Positions 1 through 11,043 of a DNA stretch of 44,430 nucleotides are shown here, piece after piece. How positions within the stretch are numbered: position 1 is the stretch's first letter; each line of letters opens with the position of its first letter. The position numbers were made by a program, and so were the translations under genes. Source of the stretch: Hypsibius dujardini. Taxonomy: Eukaryota > Tardigrada > Eutardigrada > Parachela > Hypsibiidae. The stretch spans positions 1 through 44,430 of the forward strand of contig LRSR01010422.1 of the NCBI GenBank assembly GCA_001579985.1, written 5' to 3'. The notes under the pieces are model-generated. The model saw nothing but the letters and a program-made list of their open reading frames with translations. It had not been told where the DNA came from and searched no databases.

Positions 1-70
1 CGAGGTGCGAGTTTTATAACAAGCTCAGATGAATTATATGCGCTATCTTTACGTGTTTTTTTTTCATTAG

Positions 71-1974
71 ATCACCGGAGTGACTTTGATAATAGCGGGA
101 GCAGTGGCGCAGTCCCACTCTAAAGAATACTCACGCTTTTACGAGGGTGTCACCGTATCCGCACCCGTCCTACTCATCATCGTGGGAGTCTTCATTTCCA
201 TCATTGCCTTCCTGGGATGTTGCGGCGCTGCCCGAGACAACTACAGCATGTTGATGGGGGTAAGCTTCACCTAATTTGTGAGTGTTGTAATTTGTTTACT
301 AAATTATGGCATGAATACGGTACCGGTACCGGTACCGATACAAGGGTACGGTACGGTATCGGTACCGGTACAAGGGTACGGTACGGTATCGGTACCGGTA
401 CAAGGGTACGGTACGGTATCGGTACCGGTACAAGGGTTCCAGGCTATTTCCCTATACATCCCGTTTCAATTTCCTGGCTGATTTTGGACCACTCAAGACA
501 CTTCCAATCGCTGTTAATTCACCATGAGTGGAAGCCTGTTTTCTTGACACTAGCCGCTTCAAAATTTAACTTAAAATCGAATGGCATAAAAAAATGGTTT
601 GAAATCAGGGGGCGGAGCTAGCGATCATTGTCTCTTGGGACCGGAAACTTGCGGGTGATTTCAGAAAAGAACTATAGTTCCGCCTCCTCATTTCAAAACA
701 TTTTTCCGTCCGTTCCAGTCGATGGGAAATAAAATTTTCAATCGACCAGTGTAAAGAAAAGTTGGCCTGGCGAATTTGAAAGCGTTTGGTATGGTCAGTG
801 GTCCAGGATAGGCAAAATTTCTCGAAGTGAAATAATTGTCTACCTTACGTGTTTTCAATACCGTTACATTACTCTTGCATTACGTGGCCCGCGTCTCATC
901 TTGTTTAGTCATAAAATCCATTTTGTCGTTATAGTTTGCCGTTATTGTCAGCATCATCTTCATCGTTCAAGTCGCGGGAGGAATCGCCGGATATGTTCAG
1001 AAGGGAAAGGTTCGTCGGTCGTGGTGTACTTCAGCTTCCGGTCTTCCAATGAATCGCCGAAATATGACGCAAAAAACAGCAACCCAAGTAAAATAACTTT
1101 ATATTTCAGGTAACGACTGCCATCAATGAGATCTTCCCCAGCCTCATGAAGGACAACAACTCCCTATCAGCCATTGATGATATCCAAAAAGGAGTATGTG
1201 CGCAGAGCACTCTAAAATCTGAAATAAAAAAAACTTGAGATTCTACCGTTATTTTACGGAATCCTTATTGCACTTTTATGGTTCCTTTATTTGTATGCAT
1301 GCATGGTTCGTTGGTTTTCAGTTGGGATGCTGCGGGTCGCAGGGATACAACGAGTGGTTCAACATTACGCGAGTCCACAGCTTCAACGGGACAGAAAACG
1401 CGTCCGTGGTGCCATCATGCTGCCAGAAGTCGGATAACTGCAAAGCGGAAGACCTTTTGGAAGACAAGATTAATTCGGAATGTGCGGCAGGGGTTAAGGA
1501 CCATTCGAAGTGCATAATCTACACCGATGGATGCGTTCCTAAAATCCAGAACTTAGTACAAAGGGCCATCGACGGCCTCGCCGGGGCTGCTATCGGACTT
1601 GCCTTTATTCAGGTACTGTATTTTTGCGTTAGACAGGGACAGCATACGAGCTGTGGAACGTTTAATCGGCCACGCGGCGCTTGTGCTGTGTGTACGGTGC
1701 ACACAAGCCGTGCACACGTTCCACTCCAGTACGATTGTCCCTGTCTAACGCGAAAATACAGTACATGTTGTCGAGTTTGTCGTGTCACGAGCCTGCTTGA
1801 TGACTGATAGTCTAAATGGCGTTCCTTGTTCCACATTCAAAGTACAGACTGACACTTTACTGCACAGAGCAATTGTGTTTTAATCTCCTATTTGTGTCAT
1901 ACCTTTAGCTCCTCGGAATCGGTTTCGCATGTTACCTCGCCAAACGAATCCGAAGTGGATACGTCTACGCGTAA
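71..1974 (+). CDS. Tetraspanin (5' end outside window)
   Basis: Membrane scaffold protein of tetraspanin-enriched microdomains. Exons seen: 71-259, 935-1009, 1110-1193, 1322-1612, 1909-1974; all junctions are GT-AG and phase 0, giving 234 codons to a TAA stop. The first visible exon covers the end of TM1, the small loop and TM2 (ending SMLMG); 935-1009 is TM3 followed by GGIAGYVQKGK. The large extracellular loop carries the family signature: LGCCG, then PSCC and a final C in TDGC, with NIT, NGT and NAS sequons. The last exon is TM4 plus a short basic tail ending SGYVYA. The N-terminal cytoplasmic segment and most of TM1 lie upstream of the window. The donor of the third intron from the right, gttcgt, is weak. 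The last intron begins one base before an inverted-repeat insertion (1616-1761). Family assignment is firm; the paralogue cannot be named. Confidence 0.92.
340..435. repeat. 30-bp tandem repeat in tetraspanin intron
   Basis: About three copies of a 30-bp unit of the form caagggtacggtacggtatc plus ggtaccggta, preceded by a run of GGTACC palindromes (318-336). It lies wholly within the intron 260-934 and has no coding role. Confidence 0.8.
1616..1761. mobile_element. TA-flanked MITE, family A copy 1
   Basis: A 146-bp hairpin whose ends are CTGTATTTTTGCG...CGCGAAAATACAG, continuing inward as GTTAGACAGGGACA and its complement. It is flanked by TA on both sides (1614-1615 and 1762-1763), the target duplication of Tc1/mariner-type elements. 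No transposase is encoded. A second copy lies inverted at 23916-24050. It sits at the extreme 5' end of the last tetraspanin intron: the donor GT is made of host G1613 and T1614 of the TA duplication. Confidence 0.85.
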
Positions 1975-2858
1975 TACACTCATGGATACCACGTCTGTAT
2001 TACTAGTAATACCTTTGCGGGTCGCCAGCTGGCCGCGCGTTTTTTACGATCTATTTTTGTAGACCTCTCTCTGTGTTCTCTTGCGCTCAAAACAGCATCT
2101 TGATATTATTCTTTTCATTCCACAGTTGAAGCTTAGCAGTGTGTTCGAACCTTCGGTTAATTGGTTCCTTGGATGCATGCATTTTGTTTTCACCGCGAGT
2201 TTGTTCACTTCACTAACTATGGCCTTTAATTCGACAATTTAAAACATGTACCCTATAACAGGATTGTTGTTTGTATGGTTATATCGTTTTTCGTGGTCAC
2301 CTGCACGATCATCAAAATCATCAGCAAATCGGCTTACTCATGGATTGATATTTGATGGCAGGCGCTTGATTGTCTGATTTTTTATACTACATCCTAGCAC
2401 TTTGTAAATCAAGCAAACAAGCACCTGCCCTCAGGGGAAAATCTATGAGCCGGTTTAATGACGATTTTGAGGGTGAGCCGATTTGCTGACTTCACTTCAT
2501 AGTCTCTGGCATGTTAAATTTAAATTCAAATCAGCAGATTTCAAATGTTCTGTGGATATGTTCTGCGTGAGTGCGCGACCGGAGAACCGGACGGGAGTTC
2601 GGACGTCTGTAGCGCCACCTCTCGGTGGTTACGATGGGAAACATCGTCCCCGGCACCGATGCTACTGCTGCTACATGGTACCGGTACTCCTGCCACCGTC
2701 ATTCACGTCGAAAGAACTCTCTCCTCAACGGCAAATTCATTCTTTACCAAAATCAAAAAATCATTCGCTTGAAGTTGGATCGGTAGTTTCCTTCCTTTAT
2801 TTTCCTCTTTTGTTTCCCGTGCATTCAAAGCTCACAACACCACCCCCTGTTTTTCATC
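1975..2858. other. Intergenic: tetraspanin 3' flank to SUMO start
   Basis: This stretch holds the presumed 3' untranslated region of the tetraspanin, the inverted-repeat element at 2320-2490 and the presumed promoter and 5' leader of the SUMO gene. No canonical AATAAA was seen close to the tetraspanin stop, and no convincing TATA box precedes the SUMO start. Nothing else recognisable. Confidence 0.5.
2320..2490. mobile_element. Inverted-repeat element, family B copy 1 (degenerate)
   Basis: The left arm reads tcagcaaatcggcttactca and the right arm gagggtgagccgatttgctga, so the outer ends are complementary. Inside lie a second pair of arms, ggcaggcgcttgattgtctg and its complement near 2410-2430. 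The same modules (GGCTCACYC, CTCATGAG, GCGCTTGATTGTTTGATTT) recur in the better preserved element at 22408-22666. About 170 bp, no coding capacity. Confidence 0.65.
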
Positions 2859-3355
2859 ATGTCGGAGAATGGTGATACTGAGACGAAGAAGGAGGCCGGC
2901 AACGGCGACGCGAAGAACGAGGGAGGCGAGGAATACATCAAACTAAGGTAAAGTCAAGGAAAAAGATAAAAAAAGGGAAAAAATGTTCCCGACCATTTGT
3001 TGAAATGTTTTTTCTGTTGATCCAATAACGCGTTCCCATCCGCAATTTCAGAGTGGTATCCCAGGACAGTAATGAAGTGCATTTTCGGGTCAAGTCCTCG
3101 ACCGCGCTGGGGAAGCTGAAAAAGTCGTACGCCGACCGCATGGGAGTCGCGGTGACGGCATTCCGCTTCCTTTTCGACGGTAAGCAACGAAATTCCCAAT
3201 TTCCCCCCGGGTCGCCGTACTTTTTTCACCGGTTCATCCGTCGCACAGGTCGCCGACTAGAGGATAACGAGACACCGCAGGGCCTGGAGATGGAGAATGA
3301 CGACGTGATTGAGGTGTATCAGGAGCAGGTCGGCGGCGCTGGACGATCTCAATGA
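2859..3355 (+). CDS. SUMO: SUMO (small ubiquitin-like modifier)
   Basis: Ubiquitin-like protein conjugated to lysines of mainly nuclear targets by the E1 SAE1/SAE2 and the E2 Ubc9. Exons 2859-2947, 3052-3179 and 3249-3355 give a 107-residue product. It opens with an acidic, flexible tail (MSENGDTETKKEAGNGD), then EEYIKLRVVSQDSNEVHFRV begins the beta-grasp fold, with AFRFLFDGRRLEDNETPQ and DVIEVYQEQVGG near the end. The di-glycine is followed by AGRSQ, which a SENP/Ulp protease would have to remove. The typical psi-K-x-E chain-forming site of SUMO2/3 is not obvious in the tail. Introns are 104 and 69 bp. Length and motifs match the family closely. Confidence 0.97.
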
Positions 3356-4009
3356 CGACGCGCACTGCACTCTGCTCTCATTTCCTGTTGTTTCGAGGTA
3401 TTTCCTAGCGATTTGATGGTTGGGCTGCTTGGAATTCGCTTCATGGCGGGTGTGTTGCAGCGCGTTGGCACTTTAATTTGCACCGGGAAGATTGGCATGT
3501 TTTCCGACGCCATTGACAAATCGCCACAATATTCCTTCTCTCCAGCCACGGATCGTTTGGATGGATTTATTTAACGCGTTACCTGAAGCTCGATTCGAAA
3601 ATGGGAATTTCCAGTTGTACTCGGCTCTCTTTCTCCTTCTCCTGTTTTGCTGCTGCTACGATGCGTTATTGATTTTGCGACGAGAATTTTTCATCGACCG
3701 TTTTTCTGGCTTCTTTTTTTGATCTATCAGTTATCATCCTAGTATTTGGTCCGTAATATGAGACAACCAATTTTTTGGCGCTTCTTGTTTCCAAACCATT
3801 TTACGGATGATAAATCTGAGATTCGAGAAGCAATAGTGAGAAGGAAAATGTTTTTTACATGAATATTAAGTTTGCCAATCTGCAGCTGTTTGATTGATGG
3901 ATTGAGGATTAATTTATCGAAACCGACACGAATAGTTCCACTACAACACCCTCGATTGATTGATGAATTTAATGAAACTCCGGCAATATTGATGCTTTGT
4001 AGTTGCTCT

Positions 4010-4330
4010 TAGGGATTGATTGGTTGATTGTAACAACTGATTGATTGGTTCAGTGTCACAACTGGTTGATTGGTTGATTGTCACAACTGATTGATTGGTT
4101 GATTGTAACAAGTGATTGATTGTTTGGTTAGTTTAGCTCAGATCAACTATTGAATCACCTGAAATAGCGCGCTTGATCGATGAATTGGATGTCTGAAAGG
4201 AAAGGGTCATCGATTGATTGATTGGTTGATCAGTTCAGATCAGATCAATTATTTCACTGAAATATCGCGCTTGATTGATGAATTGGATGTCTGAATGGCA
4301 AGGGAAATTGATTGGATGTTCAATCAACGC
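4010..4330. repeat. TTGATTGATTGGTTGATTG-rich region
   Basis: Irregular direct repeats of ttgattgattggttgattg with spacers of the type taacaactga or tcacaactga, plus a duplicated longer block: aaatagcgcgcttgatcgatgaattggatgtctgaa near 4165 recurs near 4260. The motif GGTTGATTGGTTGATTG also forms the inner arms of the hairpins at 20093-20430. Confidence 0.65.
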
Positions 4331-4887
4331 ACAACCTTGTGTGTTGCACCACTGGCTAACGGACTGATTGAGGATGCCCAGTTGCTGGACTCCCATGCCA
4401 TATGTACCGCAAGCTCTGGTAAATAATATTAATTTTAATAAAACATCATCCAGGTAGTATATTGTTACTATACTAAAATATGTTCATAGGTACTGGCAAC
4501 CAGTGGCGCGTCCTAGGGGGTGGCAAGTGGGCAATTGCCCCCCCCCTCCCTTGTCCCTGACGTTTTTTAGAGTAAAAATAGCAAAATGATACCAACATAT
4601 TTAATATATTTAAAATTAAAAATTATGCCCCCCCCCCGTACCGGAAGGTCTAGACGCGTCTATGCTGGCAACGGAACAATTCGCAAACAACGCTAAATGA
4701 AGAGAGAACTGAAGTATTCGCGTGAACAAAAGACCCGGATGCTACGCAGTCGGTTTGAAGAGCGGGGCATTCAAATCCGCTGACCGGTAGCCATACCGCA
4801 GTAAGTTTCCACGATTCAGAATGTCCACAATCACTATAAGAAATAAAAGATTTTACTATGCGATACTTCTTTACGAGAAAAAGTCTG

Positions 4888-5280
4888 TCCGTATACAGTC
4901 TAACTGTCTGTGTCTGTCATTCTCTCTGCCTGCCTGTCTGCATGCCTATCTCTCTATCGGTATTTATGCCTGTTTGTCTCTCTGTGTCCGCCACTCTCCC
5001 TGCCTGTCTGTGCCTGTTTGTGTCTGTCTGTCTTTCTGTTAGTCTATCTACCTGTCTGCGTGCCTATCTGGCCACCCACATGTCAGTCTGTTTATGTCCT
5101 GGCATTCCTGTATTTCTGACTACGTCTCCTTCATGCATACGGCATATGTCTGCCTATCTGTCTACGTATATGTCTTTCTATGTGCCTGCTGGTCTACCTA
5201 CATGTCTGCCTGTCTATTCGTTTGCCTGTATATTAATTCGTATCGCTCGGTCTGTCTGCCTCCCTACTGTGGCTGAAGGT
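4888..5280 (+). repeat. Degenerate CTGT-based simple repeat
   Basis: Irregular runs of ctgtctgcctgtctgt interrupted by other sequence. Every frame reads Cys/Leu/Ser/Val-rich nonsense, so the open frames here are not genes. Confidence 0.8.
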
Positions 5281-5356
5281 GGCTGTCCGCCTGACAGCTC
5301 TTCTGCCTACTTGTTTGCCCAGCCAGCTGTGTTGTCTGGCTGCCGCTATACAGCCT

Positions 5357-6219
5357 TTAAAGAGTGTCTTCCTTACTTTTTAGCGGCGGTTCGATGAACC
5401 TCATGACCATATTGACCACTGTCTCCTCGTTGATCAGCTTCGGTGAGTCCTCCATTTGGCCCAGCGCTGACGCGAGATTCTGCACGCCGAACGATACTGG
5501 TGGTGCGTTGGGCATCCCGAAGGCCGGACCGCCGTTTATCGGAACTTGCTGCTGCTGCTGACCAAACGATGCTGGCGCGTTCATCGGTACCTGTGGAAGG
5601 GCTCCAAACTGTTGTTGGACATTATTCAAAGCCGGCACTCGGTCCGGTAGCAATTGATCGGGACGCAGTTGACCGACGGTCGTTCGCAGCATCGGGGTGG
5701 AAGTGGTGGGAGGGAAGGGTCCCTGGATGAATTTGTCGAAGAGGACCGACCGGAGGGTGGTAAGGCCGCCATTGGATGAGGAAGGGGTTGTCCGTTCAAC
5801 CGGTGACGGCTGCTGTTGCTGCGGCGGCGGTGGCGGTATAGCAGAGTTATCAAGTGGGGCGATTACGATGGCGTCATTGGACATGCTTGGTCGTTGAAAG
5901 TGCTGCCGAACCATGCCTGAAAGGAATGATCGTTTACGCTTTCCGTACATGCCTAGACGCTTTGTAGACGCTGTGTGTAGGCGGCGATCTTTAAACAGTA
6001 GACACGTGTCTTACAGACAGACAGGCATATATTGACTCAGAGTACAAAGTGCTAGGCAATCAAATCTGTAGGCGGGTTAGCAGACAGTCAAACACTTTGA
6101 GCGTAAGTTGTAAGAATACAGGCAGACAGCTAGGCAGATACACAGACAGACAGATAGACAAACAAGCAGATATATAGACAGACAGACAAACAGACATAGA
6201 CAAACAGAGAGACAGCCGG

Positions 6220-6268
<49 letters not shown>

Positions 6269-7178
6269 GGCAGGCAGACAGGCAGGCAGGCAAGACAAAC
6301 AGATGTAGTATCCGCAGGCTGGCATGTAGAAACACGGAAAAAAATACTGATTGAATGGACGCTAATCGACAAACAGGCATCTGTACAGATACAGAGATAT
6401 GCTAGACAGACAGTATAAAGGGTCGTGTTATGATTTCTCGCCGGTCCCACTTGAGGTGTGTTGGTTCGATCAGGGGATTAAACGTCTTTTCACTTGAATG
6501 ATGAAGTCTTTTGTCATTAGTCCAATTAAATCTGCGTTGCCAAAGATAGATCCACAGCCTAGTACTGGCATACTGCCATCGAGATCGCACGTCTTGAGCC
6601 GCGATCAGCGGTTCTCAATTGACTTACTGCCCATTGCAGGTCCACTTCCGGCTATTATGTAGAACCTGCATGCCAAGCATGAAGAGGGAGAAGAGAGAGA
6701 GAAACCAAACTTATTATATGCCTGCGCATACAGCTGGACAGTGGAAATAAAGGCAGAAAAAAGTGTGCGCTGTGAGCACAACACCTACGGTTGTGCAAGG
6801 TCGTAGGTCATCTCGTTGACTTTGCGCTCTCTATGGAGAACGAACGAGCAGCCGAGAATGCCATTGTGAAGAGATCCGTTACCGGGGATGACGCCGGTCA
6901 GGAGAATTCGCTGATTGGCATAGGCGTTTGGGACGTTACGGGAGGAGAAGACGCCGGCCGCGCCGTTGTTGTAAACGCACTCGGTCACTAGTGCTCCCCC
7001 CTGTAAATTGAATCCAGTAACTGATTCCACTTCTGGTTACCAAATCGCGCGGTTATATGTCTGCTTCTGTCATTGTGTCTGTTGTCCGAATGTCTAATGG
7101 GTCTTGGCGTTAGCTGTCTATTTGCTTGTCGTATTGACTGTCTGTTTATCGGTCTGTAGGTCGTTCTGCTTACCTTCC

Positions 7179-7223
<45 letters not shown>

Positions 7224-7936
7224 GCCTGTCTGTCTGTCTGTCTGTTTGTCTGTTTGTCTGTTTGTCCGTCTATTCTTCAATCTGTTTGCATGCCTACCTG
7301 CCTTCAAGTATGTTAATGTGCCTGTCTGTTTTGTCCGTATGTTCCTCTCAATTTGCATCTGTTTGTCTTACTGCTTAGATGTCTGTCGTCTTCCTTTTCT
7401 TCTTTACTTGTTCTCTATCAGCCTGTCTGACCTTCCATGAGTTCCATCTATGCGTTTGCCTGCTTCTATGTCTGTGTCAATGTCTGTCTCTCAACCAGAG
7501 GACCATCGGTCTGCCTGCTTTTCCCGTTGTGTGCTTTTGCATCCTGTTGCCTTAATATCTCTTTGCCACTTTGTTTTGTGCTGGCAGGGTCTCCTGGGTT
7601 CCTCACCATTTTTTGCGGCTCCGTGTTGAATCCAACGGCAATCCAGAAATTCTGCGGCCGAAACGACGGCGGGGTCCCGTAAATCTCAACCGGTACCCGA
7701 TCCTTAAACGCCGGGTCAAATGCGAATTTCAGCAGAATAATGCACCGACCATTGGCCAGGCAGCTGTCCTCCGGGAACCCGATACAGCCGTGCGTCGTGC
7801 CGCAGTCCTGTGTGGGAAACCCGTCCGCCACGTTCTGTCCCGAGACTCTTCCCGCTCCAAAACACATCAGGGACACGACAAGACCATATAACCAAGTTGG
7901 CCGTCTATCAAAGCAAGTGTGTGCTAACGGAGGCAT
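5357..7936 (-). CDS. Secreted DOMON-domain protein
   Basis: Exons on the reverse strand: 7936-7607, 7000-6789, 6665-6628, 5916-5357, giving 379 residues in one consistent frame. Residues about 1-34 hold a signal peptide (hydrophobic TWLYGLVVSLMCFGAG). The DOMON domain spans about 45-195: CGTTHGCIGFPEDSC, then WIAVGFN and the diagnostic KM-GGALVTECVYNNG across the first junction, NGILGCSFVLHR, and YIIAGSGPAMG in a 38-nt mini-exon. DOMON folds bind haem or sugar in cytochrome b561/ferric reductase-like and extracellular proteins. After the domain comes a Pro/Gln-rich tail (PPPPPQQQQ, FGQQQQQ) with no transmembrane span, so no b561 domain follows here. Introns 1 and 3 contain CTGT/CAGA arrays. 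The mini-exon is the least certain piece, but it restores both frame and fold. Confidence 0.8.
6115..6295 (-). repeat. CAGA/CAGG tetranucleotide array in DOMON intron 3
   Basis: Imperfect cagacagacaaa followed by about twelve uninterrupted caggcagg-type units (6208-6266). It lies wholly inside the intron 5917-6627. Confidence 0.9.
7176..7275 (+). repeat. (TCTG)n array in DOMON intron 1
   Basis: A near-perfect tetranucleotide array, about 25 units, with occasional tttg variants, inside the intron 7001-7606. Confidence 0.9.
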
Positions 7937-10174
7937 TTCCTTGGTAGGAATTTAATAGAGACGAGGGATTATTGTTGATGAAAGACCACGACGTTGTTGA
8001 TGATGGGGCTGAGTGAGTGCGAGCGAGCGACGGACACGGTGCGGTATGCAAAAAAAGCATCCACGTGTGGATTCTGCAGTGTTTTTAATGTCCGAATTTT
8101 CTGTTTTCTATACGTTTGGACGGTGGTGCGTCTACAACTCAGCGGCGACCTGAGGGGTGTGGGCGGGTTGGTGGATTTGTTGACACACGCTTTGTGTGTG
8201 GGGAGAGAGACATGTTGGCTATATACGCGTGCGAGTAAACAGTTTTGCGTAACTCCAATGCGGCGGCCGCGGCATGGTACGCGGGCCATTTTTTGTTGCA
8301 GCGGCGACCATTATTGCACCGAGGGACCCCGTACCCCTGTGGTATGTACTCGTACGCGTACTAATAGAATACGAATGACAGGTGGCGTTCCTGTATGATC
8401 AAAGGCACCAGACGAAATCATACCCGATAATAAGACCATCACGACATCGGTTGATATATCGACAGACGCATCACGGCAGAGCAGTGTCGGAATGTCTGAA
8501 ACTGCAACCGCACTTCTTGATATACAGGCAAGTCTGAAACTTTCAAAGAATCGTGACAGACAGGTCTTACCGACCCACAGACAAGGTACGAGTTCGAGGA
8601 CTATATCTGTGTGCCGGACAAAAATGTAACAACGAAATTTGGCGAGGGATGGCGTCATCTCTATGAACGTCGACTCTTTGGCGTCGACTCAATGAACTAA
8701 GTAATGAGAAACCAAGAGTCACAGAGAAAAAATTAAGAGCGTGAATAGAAGTAACGAGAAATCTTTTAGGCAAGAAAACATGCAACACCATTACACCAGA
8801 CATCAGGCAGTGTCAGATGCCAGATTAAATGTCAGAAATGTCAGATCGTCGGCTTCTTGCCCGATCACGCCCAAAAGTAACACTAATTTGGAAGGTTCTT
8901 CTGATGTTGTTAGAAAGATGTTCGGGCAAAGGGGCGGAGTTTACCCAATTCAAGTGGCTTTCTGGCAATGTGACACGGACTATGAACGTAGCATAAGACA
9001 GTCACTCTGATTGCGATTTTCGTGGTGTCGCTGCTGGGGCTGGGATTTATCGTCCGAAGGGTCGTCTAGCTTGACGAAATGCTGTCGCCGCGAATCATAA
9101 TTGCGGGAGGATGATCCAGCGGTAACGTCATCGGCATTGGCCGTCGAGATGGACAGCTTGGAGGAATGCAGGCATGGTATTGTGTCTGTAGTGACATAAC
9201 AAGACAAAAAGATTAGCAAATGATCAGATCCAGAATGTCCTCTACGGATGAGGCGCTACTCTTTACCCAGCTTCTAAGCAGAAATTCTTAACGTGGTTCG
9301 TCGGGAACTCGGTTCGGTTCCCGGAGGAGGGCCGGGTTCAGAGTAGAAACGGACCAAATGGCAGGACAGTCCCACCGAACAGAGAATTGCTGGCTCTGTT
9401 TGGCATCTAAGAAAAGTGAAATCGAATGTACTCGTAAAAAGAACAGGCAGTCAGCTAGGTCAGTCAGATGTTACCTTCCAACGGTAAGGATACATGACCG
9501 GCAGCACAACAGGGATACAACAGTCAACAGTCATGCGTCGAACGAGTGTAATGGCTTAACTCGGTTAGTGCAAGGCTTTTGCCGCGTGTGCAGATACGAG
9601 TGCAACTTACGGGTATAGCATGAAATACAACATATAGCTACGCGAAATAGGCAGCGCAGCGCAATAGACAGCGCAGCGCACATTGCACAAGGATGCGCCA
9701 TATTCAGTTTGCCCTTGTTAATTTTGATATGGTATGAGTACTCGTATGTAACGATAATTTCTTCCTCTGGCGAGAACAACGCTCAAAGGAATTTCGAAAA
9801 TCATCATACATGTGGCTCTATTAACAAAACATAAAGCCGAGTTATAATGAATTCGGCATCTGCAATAAGTTAGTTTTACGGGCCAAAATTACTGACTTTG
9901 CACTGAGTATGCAGATTGACGGCATTTATACTGCAAAAAAGTAAAACGCAACGCGTTGGATGATCAATATAAATGGTTAATTCTGCAGGACATTCTCTAG
10001 TCCAGCAGTGTCCTGTGCTGACCATAGGTTCATTTACCGATATCACAGTACAGTATCACACTATGCTTGCTCTTAGGTCGACGGTTAAGCGATGTACGAT
10101 AAATCTTTCCTCATTGGCAATCCCTGTGCGTTTCCTCACGATGAATCGATTGCGGAGGTCCGACGCTGGCTTTC

Positions 10175-10266
10175 TCCACTCCTCCACACCTCCACTCCTC
10201 CACTCCTCCACTCCTCCACTCCTCCACTCCTCCACCCCTCCACACCTACACTCCTCCACTCCTCCA
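10175..10266 (+). repeat. CTCCACTC minisatellite
   Basis: About ten tandem copies of an 8- to 9-bp unit (ctccactc, with ctccacac and ctccaccc variants). It lies about 170 bp upstream of the metallothionein TATA box and gives repetitive LHSSTPPL readings that are not a gene. Confidence 0.85.
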
Positions 10267-10432
10267 ATGCACATTGACCGACAACCAGCCGGGAATGCGC
10301 CGCAACAAAATTGTTGTCGTACTCACAGACACCGTGCCACATCAATATTTAAAAACTCCATTATTCGTCTGGGAAAAATCCGAGTCCCCATAACTCAAAC
10401 ATAAAGCGTATGTTTAGCTCTAGCTCTCCGCC

Positions 10433-10440
10433 TATAAAAA
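10433..10440 (+). promoter_or_regulatory. TATA box of the metallothionein gene
   Basis: TATAAAAA, 87 bp before the ATG at 10527. This leaves room for a start site near 10460-10465 and a leader of about 60 nt. No clear metal-response core was seen between 10280 and 10527. Confidence 0.55.
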
Positions 10441-10526
10441 GTAGTCATTGACGCAGGCGCTGTATGTTTTCTTTTACCCTTACCTTAACACATTAGAATA
10501 GTTTTTCTTCCAATCGTTTAGCAAAA

Positions 10527-11043
10527 ATGGGTGAGGACTGCTGCTGCAAAAGTAAGTCTACTGCAGGGGATTTTTATCCTCCATCTCTTTGGTTTTCAGT
10601 TTCCTATACGTGTGACATGGTGTCACAGTTTCGCACCGTTTTTTCAGCGGGCAAGTGCACCGTCGGCCAGTGCGCCGGGAAGGACTGCAAGGACTGCTCC
10701 AGCAGCTGTGGCTGCGAGTCTGGCAAGAGCAACTGCCCTTGCTCCGGTTAGTACAAGTTCATAATATGTGCAACTTGTTTTGTAATTAATTATTCAATTA
10801 TGATTGACATCTCTTTTTTTGTGTGTAATTGGTACAGCACTTATGTGTCGTGTTGTGTCGTAATAAATGCGCACCGCGCCGTGCGATTCATAACACTTTC
10901 CGATAATGGATGTCACTTATTAATTAACGAGAAACAGTTTAAATGCTTATGGATGTCCTTGTTCTGCAGACTGCAAATGCGGAAGCTCAGCCAAGTGCGG
11001 TGTGGGAATATCCGGGAAGGCTTGTGGCTGTTGCAAGCACTAA
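10527..11043 (+). CDS. Metallothionein
   Basis: Small cysteine-rich metal-binding protein (zinc/copper buffering, cadmium detoxification). Exons 10527-10551, 10648-10746 and 10970-11043 give 65 residues with 17 Cys and no aromatic residues. The order is MGEDCCCK, then KCTVGQCAGKDCKDC, CGCESGKSNCPC, DCKCGSSAKC, and ACGCCKH at the end. The Cys-X-Cys, Cys-Cys and Cys-X2-Cys pattern and the lack of a hydrophobic core are typical of the class, though the spacing does not match one subfamily I can name. All junctions are GT-AG in frame. If the second intron is retained, translation stops two codons on (GGT TAG), giving a 42-residue form. A TATA box sits 87 bp upstream, as expected for an inducible gene. 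Confidence 0.9.

Larger units (their letters stand above)
3356..5356. other. Intergenic: SUMO 3' flank, TTGATTGG-rich DNA, CTGT array
   Basis: This is the presumed 3' region of SUMO (an AATAAA lies at 4437-4442, far from the stop and uncertain), then a TTGATTGATTGG-rich stretch (about 4010-4330) and a degenerate CTGT array (4888-5280). Short poly-C runs occur at about 4540-4555 and 4628-4635. The apparent reading frames are repeat translations. The far end is the 3' flank of the reverse-strand DOMON gene. Confidence 0.5.
7937..10526. other. Intergenic between DOMON gene and metallothionein
   Basis: This holds the divergent upstream regions of the two flanking genes. No gene could be supported. 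One reverse-strand stretch, about 9191-8980, follows a ctacag acceptor and would encode a hydrophilic tail ending SDCLMLRS, but no partner exon was found. A CTCCACTC minisatellite lies at 10175-10266. Other open frames show no family motif. Confidence 0.45.

Noticed and set aside
7104-7316. Cysteine/serine/leucine-rich open frames over CTGT arrays (also at 4858-5397, 6060-6450, 11792-12100, 13071-13326, 28901-29198, 31598-31813, 35713-36071)
   Set aside because: They are open only because a tetranucleotide repeat lacks stops in several frames. They have no start context or domain, and the same peptide pattern appears in multiple frames and strands.
8980-9219. Hydrophilic reverse-strand frame ending SDCLMLRS, possibly a receptor C-terminal tail
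   Set aside because: An acceptor precedes it, but no upstream exon with transmembrane segments was found on that strand, so it is noted only in the intergenic description.
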